39,061 nucleotides of DNA from Pirellulaceae bacterium. Lineage in GTDB: Bacteria > Planctomycetota > Planctomycetia > Pirellulales > Pirellulaceae. Of this stretch, positions 7,971 through 17,067 are shown one piece after another. Each line of letters begins with the position of its first letter. Within the stretch, counting starts at the first letter, position 1. Location: NCBI GenBank assembly GCA_028281725.1, contig JANQJJ010000493.1, positions 1-39,061 of the forward strand. The letters run 5' to 3'. A model generated the notes under the pieces. That model searched no databases and was not told the origin of the DNA. It saw only the letters and a list, made by a program, of their open reading frames with translations. A program made the position numbers and the translations under genes.

Positions 7971-9392
7971 ATGAGTCCTGCCACCAGTACGCGTCCCACC
8001 AGCCTAACTCAACTCCGTGAAAGTGGTTGGCAGTCGAAGACCGTCAAACAAGAGATCCTGGATAACTTCACGCGGCTGTTGGCTACTGAAGAACTGCTGT
8101 TTCCAGGGATCGTGGGCTATCAGGACACGGTCATTCCCGAAATCAGTATTGCCTTGCTAGCTGGCCACGACATGCTTTTCCTGGGCGAAAAGGGTCAAGC
8201 CAAAAGCCGACTCATGCGGTCACTGGTTCGATTCCTCGACGAAGAGATACCCTACCTGGACATCCCGGGCGTTCCCATTCATGAAGATCCGTTGGCACCC
8301 ATCACGTCCGTCGCCAGGCGTTTCCTGGCCGAACATTCTGAGGACGAATGTCCCATCGGATGGTGGCCGCGTGAAGAACGATATGCAGAGCGGCTCAGTC
8401 CGGGCACCAAATTCGCGGACGTGATCGGCGAAATCGATCCGTCAAAACTGACCGGTGGGGTCAGTATGAGTCGGGAGGAAGCGCTACACTTCGGTCTGAT
8501 CCCAAGAATGCACCGCGGCATATTCGCCATGAACGAGTTACCTGAACTAGACGAACTGGTTCAAGTGGGTTTGTTCAATATTCTTGAAGAACGCGATGTA
8601 CAGATCCGCGGATACCCGATTCGCTTCGATCTCGATATCTTCATCCTGTTTTCAGCCAATCCGAGTACCTACAACCGAAGTGGCAAAGTCATTCCGCAGC
8701 TCAAGGACCGCATCGGTTCCATCATCCAGACGCACTATCCGCGCGAGCGGTCTCTGGGCATTGAGATTATGCAGCAGGAGGCCGGCATCGACCTCGATGG
8801 GCCGTACCCGGTCCAGGTGCCGTACTTCATGGCGGAGCTCGTCGAAGAAATCACCCTGCAAGCCCGCCGCAGCAAGTACGTCGATCAGGCGTCCGGTGTC
8901 TCGGCGCGATTTAGTCTGGCGAACTATCGCGCGATGGTTGCCAGTGCTCGTCAACGGTCGATTTTGCTTGGGGAATCGCCGGCTGTTCCTCGAATCAGTG
9001 ACCTGGGCCATCTGTACTCCTCGTCGCTTGGCAAGCTGGAACTTGATTTGATGGGCAGCCATCAAATGTCGGAGCAGCAAGTACTCGACGCGCTGATTGC
9101 CGGCGCGGTGAAGTCCGTTTTCCAGCAGTACGTCGAAGAATATGGGCTGGAAGAGATCGCTGAGATCTTTAGCAAAGGTGTCCGTATCGAGGTCGGTGAC
9201 ATGTTGCCCAGTTCGGTCTATGCCGAACGTTTGCAAGTGGCGCCCCCCGCTTGGAACAAAGCTTTTGAAGTCAACGCGAGTGAGCACGAAGCCATCCGCG
9301 CGTCTTGCGTAGAATTTGTACTTGCCGGCCTGTATGCCATGGATCGCATTAGCCGCGGTCAAAAGCATGGCAAGATCCACTACGAAACGTAA
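7971..9392 (+). CDS. Chelatase/MoxR-type AAA+ ATPase
   Basis: The 473 residues match magnesium-chelatase-like/MoxR AAA+ ATPases that act with a VWA partner to remodel or load proteins or metal centres. The nucleotide-binding loop reads GEKGQAKSR, a Walker A with Ala for the last Gly, as in RavA-type ATPases. The Walker B region is [11 protein letters not shown], with Asn where Asp is usual; I recall this NE variant in the same subfamily, so it may not mean inactivity. [22 protein letters not shown] holds sensor 1 and the arginine-finger segment. The substrate is unknown. The VWA gene starts 95 bases downstream, and the two are almost certainly one functional unit. It is not a photosynthetic Mg-chelatase, since no other bacteriochlorophyll genes are seen. 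Confidence 0.88.
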   Translation: MSPATSTRPTSLTQLRESGWQSKTVKQEILDNFTRLLATEELLFPGIVGYQDTVIPEISIALLAGHDMLFLGEKGQAKSRLMRSLVRFLDEEIPYLDIPGVPIHEDPLAPITSVARRFLAEHSEDECPIGWWPREERYAERLSPGTKFADVIGEIDPSKLTGGVSMSREEALHFGLIPRMHRGIFAMNELPELDELVQVGLFNILEERDVQIRGYPIRFDLDIFILFSANPSTYNRSGKVIPQLKDRIGSIIQTHYPRERSLGIEIMQQEAGIDLDGPYPVQVPYFMAELVEEITLQARRSKYVDQASGVSARFSLANYRAMVASARQRSILLGESPAVPRISDLGHLYSSSLGKLELDLMGSHQMSEQQVLDALIAGAVKSVFQQYVEEYGLEEIAEIFSKGVRIEVGDMLPSSVYAERLQVAPPAWNKAFEVNASEHEAIRASCVEFVLAGLYAMDRISRGQKHGKIHYET

Positions 9393-9487
9393 CGTCGCCT
9401 GAACGCGGCCAGCGCGCCCCGCACTGCCGAGCAACAGCGATTGAGTCGACACCGATGTGACCGCACGCCACTGGAGCCACTGGAACC

Positions 9488-11194
9488 ATGTCCCACAGAC
9501 CCCATCTCGGCGGCGTTGTCCACACGTACCAAAAATACGACCCCGGACAATTTCCCAGTCCAACGAAGCCCCCCCCGGATTTGGTCTCGCCGGCTTTCGA
9601 ACACGCCATGATGTACGGACACTACCGCGAGCTAAGCGAAGAAGAGCTTGCGCGAGCCGTCGAGCTTGATCCGAGCCAGATTGCCGGGCTCGGACCGAGT
9701 ATCGATTTCCTACGAGCTCTGTTGGAGGAACGCAGACGCAAGATCTTGGAAAAATATGAAACGGATGCCGTCGAAAAGAAAGCCAACAAGGCTTTTGAGA
9801 ACACCGCGCGGCGGGCAGAACCACCCAGGAAACTGCGTAGTCTCTACCAGAAAGCGGTCACCGCGCAGCAGATCTACTTGCTTGAGCAGATCTACTACCA
9901 AGTCGGCAACGATACCGATCGGTTTGCCGGTCAGCTCGTCCATGTCATCGATCGCCTGGGAGACAAGTATCAAATCGATGAACTGGTTGCCAAATATGTG
10001 TTCACCGGTTCGGAGCGGATGACCGTCCCTCAAGCCATCGAGGTCAAACGCGAGCTCGAAACGATTGATGAACTACTTCGCCAGCTGGAGGAGGCAGCCA
10101 AAACCGCCCAAATTGGCCTCATCAACATGGAGCAACTTAGCGAGTTCGCATCCGCCGAAGATATGTCAGGACTGGAGGAACTTCGCGAACAGGTTGAGAA
10201 TCTAGTTCGAGAACAGGCAGAACGCCAAGGCCTGGATCGCGACGCGAACACCGGCGCTTTTCGACTCACACCCCAGGCCTACAAGCTGTTTCAGGGCCGC
10301 CTGCTAGAAAAAATATTCTCAAATCTCCAGCCGGGCCGAAGCGGTCGCCATACAGGCCGGATCGTTGGCGAAGGCAGCGTCGAACTGCCCCAGACAAAAC
10401 TGTATGAATTCGGCGATAGCTTGGCCAATATCGACACCACGCAGTCGGTGATTAACGCCTTACTACGTGACCCCACGGCCGACCCGGTACGGCTACGCAA
10501 TGAAGACATTGAAGTCCACCGCACACGCAACTCTCCGAAATGCGGCACGGTGGTAGTCATGGATATGAGTGGGTCGATGAGCTACGACGGCCAGTACATG
10601 AACGTCAAACGGATGGCTCTGGCGCTCCAAGGGTTGATAGCCAGCGAATATCCGGGTGACTTTCTACGATTTGTCGAGATGTATACCTTTGCCAAGCTAC
10701 GTCCGGCGGGTGAGATTATCGAACTGATGCCCAAGCCGGTGACCATCCGCGATCCTTGGGTTCGTCTGAGAGCTGACATGAGCCGCGATGACATCAGCGA
10801 GCAGCAGATCCATCCCCACTTTACCAACATTCAACACGCTTTGAGGCTATCGCGGCAAAATCTAGCCACAGTCGATACGCCCAATAAGCAGATCATCTTG
10901 ATCACCGATGGCCTGCCAACGGCTCATTTCGAAGACGCCATGCTCTATATGCTCTACCCTCCCGACCCGCAAACGGAGCAAGCCACGATCCGCGAAGGCA
11001 ATTTGTGCCAACGCGACGGCATCGTGATCAATATCTTCCTGGTGCCAAGTTGGTCGCAATCTGAGGAAGATATCCGATTTGCCTATCGCCTGGCGGAGAA
11101 TACGCGCGGCCGAGTCTTCTTCACCGCCGGTAAGGATCTTGATCGCTGTGTTGTGTGGGATTACATCGACCGCAAACGTGAGATTCTTGGCTAA
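9488..11194 (+). CDS. VWA-domain partner of the AAA+ ATPase
   Basis: This 568-residue soluble protein has no signal peptide. The N-terminal two thirds are helical and rich in charged residues, with coiled-coil-like stretches (EVKRELETIDELLRQLEEA near 190). The C-terminal third is a von Willebrand A domain: the MIDAS motif DMSGSMS, a threonine in HFTN, and ITDGLPT with the downstream Asp, so metal-ion binding is expected. The arrangement parallels BchD/CoxE-type partners of MoxR or chelatase ATPases, and its position directly after the AAA+ gene supports pairing. Met 9488 is chosen because the segment HLGGVVHTYQKYDP right after it looks conserved and the next Met is well inside. Confidence 0.88.
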   Translation: MSHRPHLGGVVHTYQKYDPGQFPSPTKPPPDLVSPAFEHAMMYGHYRELSEEELARAVELDPSQIAGLGPSIDFLRALLEERRRKILEKYETDAVEKKANKAFENTARRAEPPRKLRSLYQKAVTAQQIYLLEQIYYQVGNDTDRFAGQLVHVIDRLGDKYQIDELVAKYVFTGSERMTVPQAIEVKRELETIDELLRQLEEAAKTAQIGLINMEQLSEFASAEDMSGLEELREQVENLVREQAERQGLDRDANTGAFRLTPQAYKLFQGRLLEKIFSNLQPGRSGRHTGRIVGEGSVELPQTKLYEFGDSLANIDTTQSVINALLRDPTADPVRLRNEDIEVHRTRNSPKCGTVVVMDMSGSMSYDGQYMNVKRMALALQGLIASEYPGDFLRFVEMYTFAKLRPAGEIIELMPKPVTIRDPWVRLRADMSRDDISEQQIHPHFTNIQHALRLSRQNLATVDTPNKQIILITDGLPTAHFEDAMLYMLYPPDPQTEQATIREGNLCQRDGIVINIFLVPSWSQSEEDIRFAYRLAENTRGRVFFTAGKDLDRCVVWDYIDRKREILG

Positions 11195-11238
11195 CACGTC
11201 GCCCAACCTATGCATCCTGGAACCGACAACCAACTGCA

Positions 11239-12117
11239 GTGACAAGCACCGATTTGAACCTCCCCTGCCCTCCCCTACCGAAGCTTAAACCTCGCGAGGC
11301 CGATAGCCATAAAGGCACCTTCGGCAATGCGCTTCTGATCGGTGGCAGCCGAGGCATGTCAGGAGCCATCGCTCTGGCCGGATTGGCCGCGGCCCGCACG
11401 GGCGCGGGGCTCGTGCGGTTGGCAATCCCCGATCGTTGCCTGGAAACCGTCGCCGCCTTTTCACCTTGTACAATGACGATTCCACTAAACGACGATCCGC
11501 AGGGGCGATTGGCGGCGGCAGCCATCGAGGAACTCATTCCATTCGTTCGGCAAGCAACGTGCGTCGCGATCGGTCCTGGATTGAACCAATCCGCGGACTT
11601 GCGATCGCTGGTGTTGAAAATCATCCGCGAAGTTCGATGTCCGCTGGTCGTCGACGCCGACGGACTCAACAATTTGGCCTCCTCGCCCACCTGGCCGCAA
11701 AAGGCCGGTGGTCCTCTCATCCTGACGCCCCACCCGGGAGAATGGTCGCGGCAGGTCGGCGTAGCGGCCGGAGACCGGCAAGGTCAGTGCCAGAGCGCTA
11801 TCGATTTCGCTAAACGATTCGGCGCAGTCGTTGTGCTCAAGGGCCACCGGACGCTGGTGACCGACGGCCAAACCGCCGTGCTCAACTCAACCGGCACCCC
11901 CGCCATGGCGACCGGCGGCAGTGGTGACGTGCTGACCGGAATCATTACCGCATTGGTGTGCCAGGGACTCTCTCCGCGTGACGCAGCCCATCTAGGGATT
12001 CATGTCCATGGTCTGGCCGCCCAGCTGGCGGAGCAGGCACACCAGTCTCACGTCGTCTTGCCGACCGAGTTAATCGACGCTCTGCCACGTGCCTTCGCTC
12101 AACTCAAGACCACTTAA
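11239..12117 (+). CDS. nnrD: ADP/ATP-dependent NAD(P)H-hydrate dehydratase
   Basis: It repairs hydrated NAD(P)H by dehydration, driven by ADP or ATP hydrolysis. The 292 residues form a ribokinase-like YjeF C-terminal domain: KGTFGNALLIGGSRGMSGAIALA near the N-terminus, DADGLNNL in the middle, LTPHPGEWSRQVG, GHRTLVTDG, and the signature ATGGSGDVLTGIITALV with the catalytic Asp. There is no N-terminal epimerase (NnrE) domain, so this is the stand-alone form and an epimerase would be encoded elsewhere. The start is GTG 11239; no ATG is available before the conserved region. It lies 44 bases after the VWA gene on the same strand, possibly in one transcript, but the functions look unrelated. Confidence 0.93.
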   Translation: MTSTDLNLPCPPLPKLKPREADSHKGTFGNALLIGGSRGMSGAIALAGLAAARTGAGLVRLAIPDRCLETVAAFSPCTMTIPLNDDPQGRLAAAAIEELIPFVRQATCVAIGPGLNQSADLRSLVLKIIREVRCPLVVDADGLNNLASSPTWPQKAGGPLILTPHPGEWSRQVGVAAGDRQGQCQSAIDFAKRFGAVVVLKGHRTLVTDGQTAVLNSTGTPAMATGGSGDVLTGIITALVCQGLSPRDAAHLGIHVHGLAAQLAEQAHQSHVVLPTELIDALPRAFAQLKTT

Positions 12118-12206
12118 CGGATCGAACGGCTGCTACCCTTGCGGTAAAACACGATTTCGACGACAGTTGAGCGATTATTCGGCGGCGACACCTTGTCAGT
12201 ATCCCC

Positions 12207-13145
12207 ATGGTTCAGCTACTTACGAGTCTTAAAGAACTCCCCCAGGCGGTTCGTCGTGGCGCGGTGTCGATTGGCAACTTTGACGGTGTTCATCTTGGCC
12301 ACGCGCGTCTGATTCACGAACTCGTCCACTCGGCTGGGCAAGTCGGCGGACCGGCCGTGGTCTTGACCTTTGATCCACCGCCGGCGGCAATCCTATTCCC
12401 CGACAGGCCACTCTCAGCACCGCTGACGTCCATTGGGCGTCGCTCCGCTTTGCTCGGTGAGCTGGGTGTCGATTTCGTCGTGGCCTATCCAACCGACCGC
12501 CAGTTGCTGTCCCTGTCTGCGGACGCCTTTTTTCGGCAAACCATTGTGGAGACGCTGGCGGCCCGAGCCATGGTCGAGGGCCCCAACTTTCACTTCGGTC
12601 GCGATCGAAGCGGGGATACCAATGCGCTGCGGGAACTCTGCGATGCACACAGAATTTCGTTGCAAATTGTCGAGCCGAAAGCGGACAGCGGAGGCATGAT
12701 CTCCAGCACTCGCATCCGCGGACTACTCGCAGCGGGAGATCTCCTGGCTGCCAATCGGTTACTTACCGATCCGCTCCAGATCGAAGGCCTGGTATCTGAG
12801 GGCGCCGGACGCGGAAGGCAGTTGGGTTTCCCCACGGCCAACCTCACACAAATCCGGTCTTTGATTCCCGGAATGGGCGTCTACGCCGGCCGAGTGCAAC
12901 ACAGTGGCCAAACGATACCAGCCGCAGTCCACATTGGCCCGAATCCAACCTTCGGCGAAGGGCACACTAAAGTCGAAGTGCACCTGATCGGCTGGAGCGG
13001 CACCCTTTCGGGTAGCTCTTTGACATGCTCGTTGATCGCGAAAATTCGTGAAGTGCAAAAGTTCGACTCGGTCGATGCTTTGAAGCAACAAATTTTTCAG
13101 GACATCCAGGCGTGCTCCGGGATCGTCCTGCAAGCAGGCACCTAA
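12207..13145 (+). CDS. ribF: Bifunctional riboflavin kinase / FAD synthetase
   Basis: It phosphorylates riboflavin to FMN and adenylylates FMN to FAD. The N-terminal nucleotidyltransferase half shows GNFDGVHLGH at about 23-32 (the HxGH nucleotide-binding motif), GPNFHFGRDRSG, and ISSTRIRGLLAAGD. The C-terminal riboflavin kinase half shows GRGRQLGFPTANL near 201-213, then the beta-barrel segment VYAGRV and NPTFGEGHTKVEVHLI. The 312-residue length is usual for bacterial RibF. The ATG is close upstream of the first conserved strand. Neighbouring nnrD on the same strand deals with nicotinamide cofactors, but the link is only loose. Confidence 0.96.
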   Translation: MVQLLTSLKELPQAVRRGAVSIGNFDGVHLGHARLIHELVHSAGQVGGPAVVLTFDPPPAAILFPDRPLSAPLTSIGRRSALLGELGVDFVVAYPTDRQLLSLSADAFFRQTIVETLAARAMVEGPNFHFGRDRSGDTNALRELCDAHRISLQIVEPKADSGGMISSTRIRGLLAAGDLLAANRLLTDPLQIEGLVSEGAGRGRQLGFPTANLTQIRSLIPGMGVYAGRVQHSGQTIPAAVHIGPNPTFGEGHTKVEVHLIGWSGTLSGSSLTCSLIAKIREVQKFDSVDALKQQIFQDIQACSGIVLQAGT

Positions 13146-13273
13146 CAACATGCCAGACAAGATATCTCGTAGAATCAAATCTCCCTGCACCATACTGAGG
13201 TTGTCAACAACAGACTTCTCAACCAACATGGTGCTCTTTCCCCGAACTCTGCCTCAGTAAGACTGGCCTCGTT

Positions 13274-14260
13274 ATGTCACTGGATTGGGATTTACTCGCC
13301 GCGCACCTCCACAGCTGTCAAAGCTTCATTCTGTGCAGTCACATTCGCCCGGACTGCGACGCACTTGGCAGCGAGCTGGGACTGGCTGGTATCCTGACAC
13401 AGCTAGGAAAAAGTGTCCGAATCGTTAACGGACACCCGACCCCACCCACGCTGTCATTCCTTGACCCAGCTCAGACAATCGAGGTGATCGGCGAAACGGC
13501 CTCCCCCAGCGACGTAACCGGCGACTGCTTCATGGTTCTCGATACCAGCGCGTGGGCTCAACTGGGCCCCATGGGTGACGTTCTGCGAGGCTTCGCGGGC
13601 AAGAAGCTGTGCATTGATCACCATGTTGGAGAGGATGATCTCGGCACCGAGTTTTTCAAAGACACGCGAGCGGAAGCCACCGGACACCTGATCGCAAAAC
13701 TTGCCAAGAAACTCGGTGTTCCGATTACCAAGCCGATGGCGACCGCTCTGTACGCGGCGATCGCCACGGATACCGGATGGTTCCGCTTCAACTCAACCAC
13801 TAGTGACACCTACCGTGTTATCGCGGAGCTAGTCGATTGTGGAGCGGTTCCTTCGGAGATTTACGGCAACCTCTACGAACGCGATACAATCGGTCGCGTC
13901 CGCCTCCGAGGCCGCATCTTGTCGCGTACGGCAGATGAGCTCGGCGGACGATTGGTCTATACCTACGTGCTGCGGGAAGATTTCGCCGAAACCGGGGCCT
14001 TGGCCAGTGACACCGAAGATGCCATCAATCTGACACTCGCCATTGCCGGGACCCAGGTGGCGGTCATCTTTGTCGAGCAACCGACCGGTGGGTTCAAACT
14101 GAGCTTCCGAAGTCGCTGCGCGGTCGATTGCAGCCTTTTAGCGCGCCAGTTTGATGGAGGCGGCCACAAGGCAGCCGCTGGAGCGTTCCTAGAAGGCTCC
14201 TTCGCCGAAGTCACTGAGCGAGTCCTACCCGTTGTACGGGCTGCCATGCAGGACGGTTAG
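13274..14260 (+). CDS. DHH/DHHA1 phosphoesterase, NrnA-like (nanoRNase/pAp phosphatase)
   Basis: The family cleaves short oligoribonucleotides and/or 3'-phosphoadenosine 5'-phosphate in the cytosol using two metal ions. The 328 residues carry SHIRPDCDALGSELGL (the DxD metal motif), VLDTSAWAQLG, and the DHH motif in CIDHHVGEDD. ATDTGWFRF is a further metal-ligand segment, and the C-terminal DHHA1 domain has the GGGHKAAAGA signature that binds substrate. Length and motif order fit NrnA. Which substrate dominates cannot be read from sequence. It follows ribF by 128 bases. The next gene is convergent, so this ends a rightward gene group starting near 7971. Confidence 0.92.
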   Translation: MSLDWDLLAAHLHSCQSFILCSHIRPDCDALGSELGLAGILTQLGKSVRIVNGHPTPPTLSFLDPAQTIEVIGETASPSDVTGDCFMVLDTSAWAQLGPMGDVLRGFAGKKLCIDHHVGEDDLGTEFFKDTRAEATGHLIAKLAKKLGVPITKPMATALYAAIATDTGWFRFNSTTSDTYRVIAELVDCGAVPSEIYGNLYERDTIGRVRLRGRILSRTADELGGRLVYTYVLREDFAETGALASDTEDAINLTLAIAGTQVAVIFVEQPTGGFKLSFRSRCAVDCSLLARQFDGGGHKAAAGAFLEGSFAEVTERVLPVVRAAMQDG

Positions 14261-14318
14261 AGCACGTTTCCGTTGTCGATAGCCTCGCTCGGCTCGCGGT
14301 ACACGAGCCCGCTGAGTA

Positions 14319-14371
14319 ATCTTCGGGCGGAAGATCAGGTGGCTTGCGTTCGCCACCAGGGCTTCGCCCTG
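14319..14371. other. Three consecutive hairpins between convergent genes
   Basis: Three perfect stems follow one another: ATCTTC/GAAGAT (14319-14335), GGTGGC/GCCACC (14338-14357) and CAGGGC/GCCCTG with a TTC loop (14357-14371). They lie between the DHH gene and the convergent cytochrome gene. A bidirectional terminator is possible, but there is no T-run on either side. Confidence 0.5.
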
Positions 14372-14493
14372 AAATCCGCTGCCGGTGCAAAGCCGTACGG
14401 GTCTAATCACATGTCCAAGGCGACGCAATCGTTGGTCAATCGAAAGAGGGCGACGTACCACGGAACCCACGGCGCGGCTATCGTGTTCGATGC

Positions 14494-15750
14494 CTACGCG
14501 GGTGAACTCGGATCTTCCGGCTCCGGCTCCGGTTCACTCGCCTCTCCCGAGTTGGCTTCCTCGGAGCTACCTTTTTCTGATTCGGCCTCTGCCGAGCTAA
14601 CGTCATCGCTGTCGCGGGTGCCATCGGCCTCGCTGGCCGAACTGCCTTCCCCCTCAGGCTGCTGCTGATCACCTCCACCGGCAGCCTCGCCACCGGTCTG
14701 GACCGCTTCATCTGGCCCAGCTGGTTCGTCTGGCGCAGCTTCATCCGGTTCCGATGGTTCGTCTCCAGATTCACCAGAATCTTGGCTGACTTCCTCCGGC
14801 AAGACTTCTTCACTTGGAAATAGTCTTTCAAACTCTTTGAAATAGTGATCTTCCCCGTAAGTCAACTCCCCGCCTTGATAGCCAACGAGACTCACCCCAG
14901 CCATCAGTAACAACGAGCCGAAGAACCAGAGTGCCCGCGAGTTTCTTTCTCCGCTGCGGCGAGCGGAACTCGCCAGAGGAATCAGACACAGGGAGAGGAT
15001 AGCGACGACGATTCCCAGCCAACGATGGCGATCAATCGCACTATTTTCCAAGTCAAACGAATAGCCGGCACCATATCCTTCATGCCCCGCATAAGCCCAT
15101 CCCATCACACAGGAGGCCACCCCCGCCAGGGCTCCAATCCACAAGCAGTGGAAAGCCGCCGGCTCGAACGTCTCACGCTTGAAGAATGAAAGAAACACAA
15201 ACGCGGCAGACACAGAAACTAGCGCGATGGGGAAATGAACCGACGCGGGGTGGAAAAGGCCCTGGAACATCCAGATCCTGGCGGCTGTTGACTCGTCAGA
15301 GACCGACTCCTTTTCATCAGCGGCATCGCTGGTGATGTTCTCGGGCCACTTGGCTCCCTCTTCAATCCATAGCTTGATCGTCGCCAACTCGGCACCGCTG
15401 AGTGGTTCGTGCTCGTCGGCCCCGGGGGGCGGCATGCGCATATCCGGATCGTCAGTCACGAGATAGTCGGTCCAAAGCGAACTACTTTCCAGGTCTTCCG
15501 GCTCCAAATAGTCCAACACGGTCTCGGAATCATCCATCCGAAAATCGTTCTTGGCCTCGTCGGGACCGTGGCAAGCAACGCACTTGGCTTCAAAGATCGG
15601 CTGCACATCCTTCACGAAGTCAACCAGTGCGCCGACCTGGCTGAGTTGTGTGTCCGACTCGTCGGCGGTTTCTTCCTGGCTGAATGCGGACGGCAAACAA
15701 CACGTGCTCGCGGCAACGACAACCAGTGCCATGGTAATACGCACAGACAT
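14494..15750 (-). CDS. Exported planctomycete-type cytochrome c domain fused to DUF2231-like membrane domain
   Basis: The 418-residue product begins with a signal peptide (MALVVVAASTCCLPSAFS). A cytochrome c domain of the planctomycete PSC1 type follows: QPIFEAKCVACHGPDEAKNDFR with CxxCH at 57-61, and MPPPG supplying a likely axial Met at 106. From about residue 165, HPASVHFPIALV begins a DUF2231-like domain with about four transmembrane helices. The last 110 residues are a low-complexity Glu/Ser/Asp/Pro tail. Attached haem c implies a periplasmic redox role, though the partner is unknown. The start is placed at 15750 because AAGGA lies about eight bases upstream and the signal peptide begins there; the ORF-track start adds 23 non-hydrophobic residues. 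Confidence 0.87.
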   Translation of the reverse strand: MSVRITMALVVVAASTCCLPSAFSQEETADESDTQLSQVGALVDFVKDVQPIFEAKCVACHGPDEAKNDFRMDDSETVLDYLEPEDLESSSLWTDYLVTDDPDMRMPPPGADEHEPLSGAELATIKLWIEEGAKWPENITSDAADEKESVSDESTAARIWMFQGLFHPASVHFPIALVSVSAAFVFLSFFKRETFEPAAFHCLWIGALAGVASCVMGWAYAGHEGYGAGYSFDLENSAIDRHRWLGIVVAILSLCLIPLASSARRSGERNSRALWFFGSLLLMAGVSLVGYQGGELTYGEDHYFKEFERLFPSEEVLPEEVSQDSGESGDEPSEPDEAAPDEPAGPDEAVQTGGEAAGGGDQQQPEGEGSSASEADGTRDSDDVSSAEAESEKGSSEEANSGEASEPEPEPEDPSSPA

Positions 15751-15859
15751 CACGAAGTTCCTTGGGTTCAAGTTGGCCTGGTGGGATTTTTGAGGAGGCC
15801 ATGCGGGATGGTCAGTCACGAGTGGGATCGTGAATTCTCTTGATAGGCAGGAGGGCGGT

Positions 15860-16939
15860 CTATTCTAAGGAAACGAATTCTGTTTTTGAATCGGCCAGAC
15901 CGTCGTCCGGTAAACGCGGTGATGATAGCTGCTGTGCTCTGGTTAGAAAAATCTCGGATCGTTCTTTGTCGCCAGATAGCCGTAACCACGAACTGACCAT
16001 CTCCAGCGGTAACGCCTCCTCTGGTTTTGCCAGCGCGTAGGCTGCCAGCGATTCGGTCAATGAGCCCACCACTTCATCGCTTAATCCCAGCCCGACCAAC
16101 CGACTACCAGGGAGATCAGCGCGGCCGAGCTCGAATCCCGTGGCTGACGCGGACGCCAGCGTGATGGCAGCCTGCTCCAGATCCTTACTGGCAACTTGAG
16201 CAACAAAACGACGACCGTACAGTAAGTCGCTCGGCCCAAAACGCACGGCGAGTTGCGCGTATGCCGTCGCGGCCTCGTGATACCCTCCGGCCCGAAAAAT
16301 CGCGTCGGCTGCACCCAGGACATCCTCCGGCACGGAGCCAGACGGTTCATCGGTGACCGGTTTCTGAGATACCCGCCCATCGACCGCATGAGCGGTAAGC
16401 AGATGACTGCGTGTGGTGCCGACCAGCGCAGATCCGGCGCTCGGTGCGCGGGCACTCAGGCCAACCGAATAGTTCACCGTTGGCAATGAACAGCTTGGAT
16501 AGGAGTAGATGACCGGGTACTGAACGGGCGTATAAATCGTCGGAGTCACGTACGGGTAGGGCCAATAGCCAACCCCGTAAAAAGAAGAATAGGTGACCGG
16601 CAGGTGCCAAGCGTGCCAGGAATAGCCGGGAAACCAACCTCGGTAGGCAATCCGATGTCGATAGCCTCCCCCGTACCGAACGCGGGTCGTTGCCGAGAAG
16701 CCCAGGTTACCGTAGCCACCCCAGCCATAGGAGCGCGTGGTCCAGAGGCCACGATACGGAGCATGATAACCGCGGAATCGGCCATAACCGATCGAAGTCC
16801 TGTAGCCCACCGCCGGGCGATACGATCCGTAGACCCACGCCCCCCGTGGAGGATACCCATGCCACGCCTGGGCAAACTGGCCGGCGCCCACGAGCCCTAC
16901 AAAGGCAACCATACATATAGTGGCGCGAAAAATATTCAC
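15860..16939 (-). CDS. Exported Tyr/Gly/His-rich protein with helical C-terminal half
   Basis: I do not recognise this 359-residue protein. It has a clear signal peptide (ATICMVAFVGLVGAGQFAQA, cleavage after AQA). Residues 25-160 are a low-complexity stretch dominated by Tyr, Gly, Arg, Trp and His, with Pro/Tyr-rich segments (YPVIYSYPS). The second half (about 205-345) is helical, and AADAIFRAGGYHEAATAYAQLAVRFG looks like TPR-type helices. Many planctomycete genomes encode similar Y/G-rich exported proteins that often carry TPR-like ends. A structural cell-envelope role is a guess. It is transcribed from between glyS and the cytochrome gene and is probably monocistronic. Confidence 0.75.
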   Translation of the reverse strand: MNIFRATICMVAFVGLVGAGQFAQAWHGYPPRGAWVYGSYRPAVGYRTSIGYGRFRGYHAPYRGLWTTRSYGWGGYGNLGFSATTRVRYGGGYRHRIAYRGWFPGYSWHAWHLPVTYSSFYGVGYWPYPYVTPTIYTPVQYPVIYSYPSCSLPTVNYSVGLSARAPSAGSALVGTTRSHLLTAHAVDGRVSQKPVTDEPSGSVPEDVLGAADAIFRAGGYHEAATAYAQLAVRFGPSDLLYGRRFVAQVASKDLEQAAITLASASATGFELGRADLPGSRLVGLGLSDEVVGSLTESLAAYALAKPEEALPLEMVSSWLRLSGDKERSEIFLTRAQQLSSPRLPDDGLADSKTEFVSLE

Positions 16940-17008
16940 CTTCTATCCCTCCAACGAGTCACCATTCTTCTGAATTATCACTCAATTTCGTTGTCGGGGC
17001 AAGAAAAC

Positions 17009-17038
17009 CGGCCCTTTTCTTTCCACAGTTCCGGGCCG
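17009..17038 (-). terminator. Weak terminator candidate downstream of glyS
   Basis: On the minus strand CGGCCC and GGGCCG can pair across an 18-base loop and are followed by GTTTTCTT, 30 bases after the glyS stop. The long loop makes it weak. Confidence 0.3.
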
Positions 17039-17067
17039 AACCACTCTCCCGGTGGTGGATAATCCGG

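Noticed and set aside
8652-9824. Long minus-strand ORF of 390 residues
   Set aside because: It is antisense to the AAA+ gene and the start of the VWA gene, both with clear motifs. Its translation is Arg/Gln-rich with no domain, typical of a shadow frame in GC-rich DNA.
7971-11194. Photosynthetic Mg-chelatase BchI/BchD
   Set aside because: Only the general AAA+/VWA architecture matches. No tetrapyrrole or bacteriochlorophyll genes are nearby, and the Walker motifs fit the MoxR/RavA-like branch better.
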